Positions 55,101 to 64,000 of a stretch of 64,000 bases of DNA are shown in pieces. The DNA is from Persicaria tinctoria. Its lineage: Eukaryota > Streptophyta > Magnoliopsida > Caryophyllales > Polygonaceae. A program made the translations under genes and the position numbers. The stretch is from NCBI GenBank assembly GCA_037127255.1, contig JBANSL010000009.1:38104975-38168974 (forward strand). The letters are read 5' to 3'. Each line of letters opens with the position of its first letter. Position 1 is the first letter of the stretch. Below the pieces are notes generated by a model, which ran no database searches, was not told the DNA's origin, and was given only the letters and a program-made list of their open reading frames with translations.

Positions 55101-57886
55101 CCAAGACTTAGATGTCCCAATTATTATAACAAATGAAAAAAGTAACATATAATGGAATCTGCCATCGTGAGACAATGTATATGGTCAACCAAGTAGTAAG
55201 ATACAAAATGGAGGCTTCAATTTATATTTTATAGTGCAACAGAAATTCAGTTTGACATTTGCCTGGAGCAAGAAATATAAATATACGACCATCATTATGC
55301 ACAACAATAGAAACGTTCTATAGAGCATTGAAGAGTGGGGGAGTTAGAGGTTTGTCAAGTATTTACTGCAGATGCAGAATTGACTTTAGAACAAGTATAC
55401 TATAGAATACCACACACTGCAATCTACAAATGAGATCGGAATCACGAATACCAAGGGTAAGGATGGACACAAAAGGATGCTCAAGAAGACAAGAAGTTCA
55501 TTTGTTATCCTTGAGTTCCCCCTTTCAGATAACTAACAGTATATATCCTTCATAAAAAAGAAATGAAAAAAACACTTGCCTACTTTAAGATGTACAAAAA
55601 TGGCTATCTTAATCACATGCCTCAATTTGTCACCCATGTTTTTTTGTCAATATCCTTGTTCAAAAAACTTATGTTTGGTCTATACAACCTTCACATAGTA
55701 CACCCTCTAACAAAAAGAATAAGGCTGAATAAGTTTTGCATCAAGATATACTATTCAGCATTTCAGCTTCATAATAAGATTTCAATTCATAGTTATGAAA
55801 AGAAGATTAAAAAAAAGTAATAGAGCTACAACTCCAAGAAGTATATAAGAAGCAAGAGCTATAGATAAAAACTAGTGCTCTAAAAAAGATAGAAGGGGGG
55901 TTCAGAATATAAGCATGGTAAGAATCTTACTGCCAGTTCAACAAAGTCTTTTGGCCGTCTAATTTTAAGAGAATGCCCAGAGAAGTATCTGCTATCAAAG
56001 GCAAGTGCAGCTGAAGCAGCTTCAGGAGTGAGAAATTCCACCAATGCTTGGCTCTTTTCTTTGTGGATCTGCGTAAAAATGATAGCATGTACAAAATAGG
56101 CTAGTTATAAACTAACCTGCTTCAGAGAGGTTAAAGTTCAGGAAACATACAAGTGGCTTACCATACAACTAATACATGGTTTAGCTCCTTGTACAGTATT
56201 AGCACCTGAAGAAAGTAGAAACTTATTAAAGTACTCCATTATGTCCTTTTCAGAAGCTGAGGGGGGCACATTATCCACATAAAGCCTCCTCAATGGTCTG
56301 GTCGCTTGTGTTAGTTGAATGGAGTCAACCGAAGCATTCTTAGCTGCTGATAAGTTACCAAAGGGGAGACTGGACAAGGTATTCAATGCATTTGAATTGG
56401 ACAGGATGGCACCTATTGATTCAGCAACGACTGAAGGTTTAGCCTGGACAAAGAGCTGTGGGGCAGGAGGGACAGAAGAAGTAGGTGTACGAATTGTTCC
56501 AGTTGAATTACGATCCCACACAGCACCTTTTTTTTCAGGGGAGCGCTTTAGTGGAGATGGAGTCCTCACAGCAGCATCAGTTTTTCTTTTTCTTGGAGAA
56601 TAGCCTCCAAGCCCACTTGAAGATCCTCCATGTCTATGATAAGGACCACCTGAACCATTCGACATCTTGCTCCTGTCAGCATCACCCTGGTGTTTAACAG
56701 GCCTATCCTTATCAGGCAGCTCATCACCACGAGAAGATGTATACTTTCTTGCTCTGGGTGACAATGAGCCAGATCTCCTACTTCTTTCTTTGTTATGCTC
56801 TGGACTCTTTGACCGCCGTCTTTTCAACCTTGCTTCTTCATGACGAGAAGTAGAAGAGTCCATTTTCTCCTTCCTTTCTGATACTTCTGAAACCAGCCTC
56901 TTTCCAGAATCCTGTTTCTTCACAACATGCTTATTCACATGTTGAACATCATCTCCACTTCGATCTTTTCTTTTGTATCCCCTTTCAGATGCTACTGCAT
57001 CTCTGTCAGTGTTCCTATTCTTGGATGTGGGATGATCTCTATTGTGCTTGTTCTCATAATCATACTCAGAATTGTTTTGCAATTGGTCATGCATGTTAGT
57101 TCTATCATAATCCCGGTCACCAGTATGGGATTTACAACCTAAATCTTTCTCTGAGTTCTGCTTGGATCTACGGCTTGTATCCCTCTCTGTTTTCTGTCTA
57201 GCTCTATAACTTGCATCTTTCTCCGTTTTCTCAATAGCCTGATGGCGTGCATCTTTCTCCCCTTTCTCGCTGGATCTGTGGTGCAAATGTTTCTCTGATT
57301 TCTCATTGGATCTATGGTGCATGTCTTTGTCCAGTTTCTCACTCGATCCAAGGTGCATGTCTTTCTCCATTCTCTCAAGGGTTCTATGGTGCACAACCTT
57401 TTCCATTTTCTCATTGGACCTATGGTTGATATACTTCCCCATCTTCTCAAGAGTTTTATGGTGCATATGCTTCTCGATCTTTTGCTCGAATTTTGCCTCT
57501 AACCCATGGAGGTCTTTATTTTTTCTTTTAGCATTGTCGGCTTCCCTCTTGTATGCTTTATCTTCCTTCCTTGGGTAGCTTGTTGTCCGTGCATCATTAG
57601 TCTTACTATTCACGTCCTTGTAAACAGTATCCTTGCTATGATTATTAGATTTGTCAACTATGGAACGACCACTGTCATACCGAGAATCCTCTTTGCTTGA
57701 TATTTTCCCCACTTCACCTTCTTCATCGTTGCTATATTCAACAACCTTTCGATTTCTCCTTTTAAGCATTATCTCGTCAAAGCTAAGAGGCCTTGTGCGT
57801 GCAGCAGTTCCAACATCCTCATCCACGTCACCAGTTATTTTGCCAGTGATTTCAGATCTTATTCTCCGCGGATTAGAGCCCCTCAT
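49182..57886 (-). CDS. U2AF65-related splicing factor, large form
   Basis: Nine coding exons with GT-AG borders and matching phases: 57886-56162, 56068-55931, 52333-52262, 51578-51537, 51377-51288, 50523-50416, 50305-50213, 50107-50028, 49947-49182; total about 1037 residues. Residues 1-510 are Arg/Lys/Glu/Ser-rich (RS-like) and include ten 12-residue repeats. RRM1 is about 535-620 (RNP2 LYVDNV, RNP1 QALVEF), RRM2 about 645-725 (IFVGGI, CAFFEF), and a U2AF-homology motif follows with the hallmark R-x-F (GRVFDGR). That third domain is split by an acidic insert of about 190 residues. The family binds the polypyrimidine tract at 3' splice sites in the nucleus. The frame is intact. Closest known genes are At2g33435/At2g33440 (from memory). 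The 3.6-kb intron 55930-52334 could hide a small exon. Confidence 0.92.
50848..51245 (+). mobile_element. Solo-LTR-like insertion in an intron
   Basis: About 398 bp between ACAAG direct repeats (50843-50847, 51246-51250), with a TATAAATAGAGGG promoter-like box near 51050 and a CTCTCTTTA end. It ends in CA but starts TATTG where TG is expected, so the left border is uncertain. It lies between coding exons 5 and 6 of the splicing-factor gene. Confidence 0.5.
54310..54701. mobile_element. hAT-like MITE rich in TCGGGTT words
   Basis: Terminal inverted repeat AGAGGTGGCAATCGGGCGGG / AGAGCTGGCAAATCCCGACC and many TCGGGTTTCGGG words. No target duplication seen. It sits in the 3.6-kb intron of the splicing-factor gene. 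Confidence 0.7.
57130..57490 (-). repeat. Coding minisatellite, 36-bp units
   Basis: About ten units in the first coding exon encode 12-residue repeats of the type EK-x-EKD-x-HHRS-x (for example EKSEKHLHHRSS, EKGEKDARHQAI). The frame is kept and the units are diverged, so it is old and under constraint for open frame. Confidence 0.88.
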
Positions 57887-59178
57887 CCTTCTCAGTCTGG
57901 ATGCATAAAATCAAATTATTATTTGTTGCTGGGCACAGCTTTTAAAAAATTAGAAAAATCAGGATTCGATAGAATAAGTGATGTAACAAAGAAACAAAAA
58001 AAGTAGATTGGAGATTCAAGGAACCACAGGTAATAATATCAACTCTTAATATGCTAGCCATGCTTCATATCTTAGATACTTTTGTCCATAGATACAAAAT
58101 GACAATAGCATAAAAAATATAGCAGCTATAATGAAACAAGCCAGAAGATATTAACCTTTGAAATAATGTTAATACTCTATATGGATCTTTCATTTTTGGA
58201 GGGATGTTCTCCCAGAGATGCGTCCCATGTATTGCATCAAAACCTTACAAAAGTTTATTTTGATACAATTATACCTCTCATAAAAAATTTAGAAAAGCTG
58301 CTCCTTTACTTTATATGAAAAAACGTAATCCTTGACAACAAGAAAGCATCCAAAGTCAACCAGGTTACTTCCTTGATTCACATATCACCTCATCTAGGTT
58401 TTCAAGTGTGAATATCCATCTAGAAATGCATCATTCAACATTCAGCAATTCCAGAAGATACCAGATAGGATCCGTATTTCGTGCTATTACCAAATGGCGC
58501 CAATGCTAACGCAACTACCTAATCCAATACCACTTGCTAACTTTGCAAGAATCCTTCAACAGCAAGTTTGTGTTTAAAATCAAACCGAGAACTTGGTGAG
58601 TAGATCTTGATGTACAAGATAAGCATGGCCTCATTCAGTCAATAAAATTTCATCGTACGAAGATCTATTGCAGCCAAGTAGTCAGCAGATTTCATCAGAG
58701 AGAAGCTCATTTATCTGAGAGTGCACAACCAATCCATTAAGAAATTCGTGCGGGCATGCCCTAACTAGTGCTATAGTTCACCATCCCTGCGTTTGGATTG
58801 ACAAACGAATATGCTCGGGCAGTCAACAGACGATGTCTCGGGCACCTCCAAACGACGAATACGATCAACACATTATCCTCAATGAGGGAAACGATGCAGT
58901 ATAGCCAGTACTGGCTACGGTATCTCGACCACAACTTACAACTTTTCCGCCCCAAATCGTACAGAAAAATGCAAATTGAGCAATAATTTCGAAGCAAAAT
59001 CAGAGAGGAAACAGCAATCATCATAAAAAGGGGAGAAAAATCAGGAAATGAATCAAATGCTTTGAAGCTAGTGTTTCCTGCACTGAAATGGAGCCTCTTT
59101 TTCGGCAGATAAAACATTGATTCCTCGACGGCAAAGGAGAGAGAAACGTCAATTGAAGGAAGGAGAGGAAGGACTCAC

Positions 59179-59265
59179 CAGCAAGCAGAGAACAGAGGGC
59201 GAGATGGAGAGCAGAAAAACCCTAGCTAACGCTATCCCCGCCAGCGAGAAGTAGCATTTCGATCG
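59179..59265 (-). other. 5' UTR exon of the splicing-factor gene
   Basis: Donor CTG|GTGAGTCC at 59179/59178 pairs with an acceptor ATCCAG at 57897, eleven bases before the ATG. AAAAACCCTAGC at 59215-59226 is a telo-box-like word common in the 5' region of plant housekeeping genes. The upstream end is estimated. Confidence 0.65.
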
Positions 59266-59482
59266 AGAGGGGTGAATCCGGGAGGAGGGTTTGATTTCAC
59301 GATAGAACGTGATGTGCCCGTGAGTTTGGAAGGACAGGGGTATTTCCGTCATTTTGGGACTTCATTACCTGTACACCTCGCAATCGGGCGGGTCCGGACA
59401 TGTTCGGTTCGGATCTACACCCGTCAAAATGCAACTGGACCCGAGAACCTGACTCAACCTGACCTATAAAACTTGAGTTTGG
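59266..59482. other. Promoter region with a MITE fragment
   Basis: GCAATCGGGCGGGTCCGGAC at 59379-59400 matches the terminal part of the MITE at 54310. The poly(T) after 59483 is the tail of the LINE. Confidence 0.5.
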
Positions 59483-62400
59483 ATACTTTTTTTTTTTTTT
59501 GAAACGGAAAAAATTTGACCATAGAGTTGAACTCTATCAGCCAGCCAATAACATCCTTACGGATGAGACCATGCAATAGAGAATCATCAGGAGTCAAGAG
59601 ACCGTTGGAGGCAGAAGCGATACGTGACAAGCGATCAGCTACCAGATTTGCCTCACGGAAGACATGACGAATCATTTCAGACTGTCCGAGACAATCATTT
59701 CAGAGTCTCCAGTAGGCTTCCCCATACCTTTCAGACTTTTTATTATTGTTAAGTTGTCTCCTTCAATGATAAGATTAGTTATTTTCAGTTCTTTCGCAGC
59801 CAGAAGTCCCTTCCAGAGACCAAAACTTTCACAGCCACAAACCGAACTGATTGGTGATGGTCCATTACCAGTGAAAATTGGATAACCTACAGAATCACGG
59901 ATGATGAAGCCATAAGTGGCCAAACCATCAACTGAGAGGGAACCATCAAAATTTAGTTTATGAGTTCCATTTGGTGGGGGTTCCCATTTGGTTCTCTTTC
60001 TCTTTGATATAGATCTTTGTTTGTCAATATTTGTGGATGTTTTTTTGTTGTTTGCACAGTAGTCCGGGGGGTTCAAATGTGATGTCTTCCAGATAAATAT
60101 TTGTTCCTTTATGAAGGATAATATGCGTGTTATGTCCGGGTTTATGTTTTCAAAAAGTGTTTTGTTTCTGAAGAACCAAATACCCCACCAAGCAAAGGCA
60201 AGTTCTTCAAAACATTTTGTTCCAATTGTATTTTTTATGTCCCATAGTGTGTTGTTCAAGTGCTCGTCTTTGCTGAAACAACCATTCATTTTCCGAAATC
60301 ACTCGGGTTATTTGCAATCAGGGTTTCCCTCGAAACAGGACAGTTCCATAATAAATGGTTTAGGTCTTCATAGCAAGAGTCGCAGTGGGGGCAGTTTGTC
60401 GGAATCCCAAAGTGTCGAGAGGCTAGTCTGACAGTGGTGGGCACTCGGTTCTTTAGGATTTTCCATAGGAGCGATTTTATTTTCGGGGGGATATCCAGTC
60501 CCCAAACCCAGTTTGCGTCTGATCTTTCATTTTTTTTGTGGTTGTGTATCATATCAATAATAGACTTTGTGTTGAACCAGCCATTTTTTCTCCATTTCCA
60601 ATAAAGTCTGTCGACTTGAATGTGTTGTGATATTGGTATTGTCTTGATAGTTTCAATTAGATTATTTGGAATGATGTTTTGTAACTCTTCCTGTAGTTTT
60701 TCTTGGTTCCATATATGTTTGTTATCTTTGAGGAAATGTTTTATGTTGATTGTTTCGTCTATATGTCGTGTTCCTGAGATAAATGAATTTATAGATGTTT
60801 GGCCTAGCCACTGGTCTTGCCAAAACTTGATAGAGGCGTCGTCCCCTATAAACCAATTAAGGCCTTGTTTAAACAAAGGGATTAGTTTTATTAACGGGGT
60901 CCATTGCTAGGATGAGATACCATGCTTCTGATATGTGAGGATGTTTTGGTTTTTAAGATATTTTTCTTTGATTAGTGTGACCCAGGGGCTAGTTGGTTCC
61001 GCTAATAGTTTCCAGAGTAATTTCACCCGAATGGCTTTATTCATATCCTCAGAGCTATGCAGCCCCAGCCCTCCATTTTTCTTGGTTTTACAAACCTCAT
61101 ACCAACCGATGAGGGGCTTATGGTTCGGCCCCTTGTTCCAAAGGAAGTTCCGGTCGATCCTATCAAGTTCCGTATGGACGGATTTTGGTAGCATAAAGCA
61201 TTGCATTATGTGTAAAGGTTTGGCTGCGAGCGTTATTTTGATTAATGTGCAACGACCTGCTTGTGAGAGGCAATTTGCCTTCCATCTGTGAAGTTGTGAT
61301 TTGGTGTTTGTTAGAAGTTCTGTGAATTCTTCCTTTGTCATTCTTCCTTCTATTAGGGGGCAACCCAAATAGGTACCCATCTTAGGGGTGTGCGCTATTT
61401 CAAGCTCGTTTCTGATTACTCTAGATTTTTTTGGGTGGTTGTAACATTTTTGGATGTTTGGAATTGGGATTTGTGCCTATTTACCTTTTGTCCTGGAAGA
61501 TCTGAGTATTCTGTCAAAATTTTGTTAATTTGGTCACAACTGGTTTTGGTTGCTGATGCAAAGATGACTATATCATCTGCAAAGGCTAAGAACGGAATTT
61601 TCGTTCCTCCGTGTGTCAGTTTGATTCCTAGGTGGCTTTGTGGTTTTTCCGATTCTTGTTGTAACCCACGTGCTAGAATTTCTGAAATTATTAAGAATAG
61701 ATATGGTGATAGCGGGCATCCTTGACGTAATCCCCTCTCCGGAAAAAATATTTCAGTGGGTTCATTGTTCACTAGCACCGAGTATGTGACTTTAGTTATG
61801 CATTCTTTGATCCAAATCGTGAATTTGGGTGAGAACCTAAGTTTAGACATAATTGAGAGTAAAAAGTTCCAGTCGACCATATCGAATGCTTTTTCCATAT
61901 CAAGCTTTACAACCATCCAACCCGATTTTCCATTTTTCTTTGAGAAAGAGTGGAAGATTTCGTTTGCAATTAAGATGTTATCTTGTAGAGATCTGCCGGA
62001 AGAGAAGGCGCTTTGAAGTGGATTAGTTACTTTAGGGATTACCCTTTTGAGTCTTGAAGCTAGTATTTTGGATATAACTTTATATGTTGTTGAGTAGAGA
62101 CTAATAGGCCTATAGTGAGATGTTGTGGTCGGGTTGTCTATCTTTGGTATTAATGCTATGAACGTATGGTTTGTCTGCTTCATAATCCTTCCACTTAGAA
62201 AAAAGCTTTGAACAACTTTGATGACTGATGGTTCAACAATATGCGAGTACTTTTTGAAGAAACCAGCTAGAAAACCATCAGGTCCTGGTGATTTGTCGTT
62301 GGCAAGACTGAAGAAAACATTTTTAATTTCAGAATTTGTGACTTGGCGAGTTAGCCATTCATTATCTTCGTTTGAGATTTCATTCCCTACATGATGAAGC

Positions 62401-62888
62401 AGATTGCTTTGTGTCTGTTGCCTAGAATGTTGCGTGAATCTTTGGCTAAAATCGTGTTTGATTAGGTTTCTAATTTCTTCTTCATTGTTAAGCGTTATAC
62501 CAGCCGTGGTTTGGAGATGTTTTATTATGTTTCTATTTCGTCTTCCTGTTGCTATTTTATGAAAGTATTTAGTGTTGGTGTCTATGGATTTTATGTGCAT
62601 TCTTTTCGCCCTTTGCCCCCAATATTTCTGTTGGAAAGAAAGAAGAGAAGAGTGCTTTGAAGTGAGCCTTTTGATTTTGTTATCCAGGTTTTGGTTATAA
62701 GCATTGCAAAGATTCTTTTGTGATTCTAGAAGTTCTGTTTCAACTTGTTTAATTTGGCGAAAAACATTTCCAAAGGTTACTTTGCTCCAAAGCTTGCTTT
62801 TTCTTTTTACCTCTTGTAGTTTTTTCGTTAGTTTGAACATTTTCGAGCCAGGGGAGTTGACGGAGGGAAACCTGTCGTTGATTCCGCC
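59483..62888 (-). pseudogene. L1-type LINE with C-terminal RNase H, 5'-truncated
   Basis: Minus strand: RT (62840-61416) with KSPGPDG, YRPISLYS, LDMEKAFD, RQGCPLSP and FADDIVIFAS; connection part (61380-60907, GTYLGCPL); zinc-finger zf-RVT (60876-60286, CPHCDSCYEDLNHLLWNC); and a type I RNase H (60289-59454, KLNFDGS, CESFGLW, EGDNL). The poly(A) tail is the T run at 59483-59498. Lesions: a frameshift in an A7 run near 61430, TAG at 60907-60909, and shifts near 60288 and 59673. The endonuclease and ORF1 are missing, so the copy is 5'-truncated, the usual fate of LINEs. Confidence 0.92.
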
Positions 62889-64000
62889 AAAGAAAACTCA
62901 AACCTAAAACTAGTATAGTAATAAGCAAGAGGTCGATCCCACAGGGAAAATTATAAACTCAAGCGTGATTTCAATGCCGATTAAGTAACCAAAGAGGGGG
63001 TTTTGAGTGTGAAAGATCCGCCTTTTATCAAAGCGGATTAAACAAAGCAAAGTAATTGAGGTTGGTTTAGACAATTATGAGAGGCAATTCCACCTACAAT
63101 TTTCCACTTTATTGGATTGAAGCGATCATTGTAACTTCTTCTTGTCCTATTATGTTTCCTATGAATGTCCTTGTCCCGACCTAATATAGCTACTAGTCCA
63201 ACCAGTCCTAGCAACCCTTATCAATCGAACAGTCCCTAAAGAAGGATTTAACCCAATTGATAGCTTTAAGTCCAGAGATTAGCCAAGGTATTTGCAGTCC
63301 CTAAAAAAGGATTTAACAACACATCCAACTTCCTACTCATTCAATTAGTTCAACCAGCCCTAAAGGAATAAGTTTGCTACTTGGGTTAAGGTTCGCAACC
63401 AGGAATCTACAAAACCCTAGCGATTGAATTGATTCTACCAAGTTGATCAGTCAAGATAGAACAAAACAATAAGCGATCAAGCACAAAGAAGTTGAAGCAT
63501 TCACAAATAGGAAACCAGGAGCGAGAATTAGAAACTCACAATCAATCCGAATAAAGCTTCAAATTGCAGGCAGAATTGATGAGTTTAGTTCCTCATGGAA
63601 GACATGGCTCAAAATCTCTCAAAAGTCTAATGGTTCAATCAATAGAATGAATGAATCCAAAATAACATAAAAGTGCCTAATAATAATATCCAAGTCGGCC
63701 CCCAACAATCATAGAATAAAACTAGGGTTTCCAAAACGGCGCATACGCGCTGTCCGTACGTGCGGCGGGCGCAGCAAACCATGCGGCGGGCGCAGCAAAC
63801 CATGCGGCGGGCGCAGCAAACCATGCGGCGGGCGCTGCATTGGTCTTTCACGGAAATTCCGTCTTGAATCAGCTCTCGACGTCAACATGAAAGTTGTAGC
63901 CCTCTGAAAGAGCTTTCCAACGCATGGTCATAATAGTCGATCGGACAACCGAGGCCTCCAGAAAGTGCAAAACAAGTTCAGCATGTCTGGCGACAACTTC
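62889..64000 (-). repeat. Element F: LTR of another Athila/Tat-like element
   Basis: The minus strand ends in CCCTGTGGGATCGACCTCTT...GAGTTTTC then TTTGGCG, the start of a tRNA-Asp primer site; the same layout occurs at the end of the LTR of C (CCTTGTGGATACGACACTT). Repeated CCCTAAA(G/A)AAGGATTTAA words occur near 63235 and 63300. The LINE starts directly at the primer site. The other LTR end lies beyond the window. Confidence 0.6.
63761..63839. repeat. 21-bp tandem repeat in the LTR of F
   Basis: Three full units of TGCGGCGGGCGCAGCAAACC plus A (63761, 63782, 63803) and a partial fourth (63824-63839). CpG-rich within AT-rich DNA. The open frame through it is a repeat by-product. Confidence 0.9.

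Overview
This is nuclear DNA of a flowering plant. Two host genes with plant-type introns lie on the minus strand: a chloroplast-targeted ribosomal protein L28 gene and a gene for a large U2AF65-related splicing factor. Nearly everything else is transposable elements typical of angiosperms: Athila-type and CRM-like Ty3/gypsy elements, a Copia element, L1- and RTE-type LINEs, tRNA-derived SINEs, and hAT- and Stowaway-type MITEs. A eudicot seems likely from the AT-rich introns and the gene pair, but the species cannot be named.

Bases 1-30205 are a nest of retrotransposons. A Copia element (E, minus) was hit by a CRM-like complex (B, then D, plus; the two share an LTR). The RT gene of B was hit by a large Athila element (A, minus, 1-14819, running off the left edge). 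The 3' LTR of D was hit by a young, internally deleted Athila element (C, 20050-27692, perfect 5-bp target duplication). A and C share a recognisable 3' control module: a hairpin just after pol, repeated purine-rich motifs, and a 7-bp stem-loop next to the polypurine tract. A also carries dozens of copies of the palindrome TCGANNTCGA in its LTRs and in three linkers of its polyprotein. Its 5' LTR is split by an inverted LTR-plus-primer-site block bounded by perfect 56-bp direct repeats.

Bases 30206-44250 are a mosaic: a nested hAT-like element, an RTE LINE remnant, a Stowaway MITE, a decayed CRM-like element (G, 35134-41163) with a SINE in its 3' LTR, three 30-bp W-box palindromes, a 1-kb T-rich degenerate array and a GC-rich repeat block.

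Bases 44253-59260 hold the host genes in tandem, same orientation. The splicing-factor gene could be resolved into a 5' UTR exon and nine coding exons encoding about 1037 residues. Its introns carry a MITE and a solo-LTR-like insertion. Bases 59483-64000 hold a broken L1-type LINE with a C-terminal RNase H and the LTR of another Athila/Tat-like element (F) with 21-bp tandem repeats.
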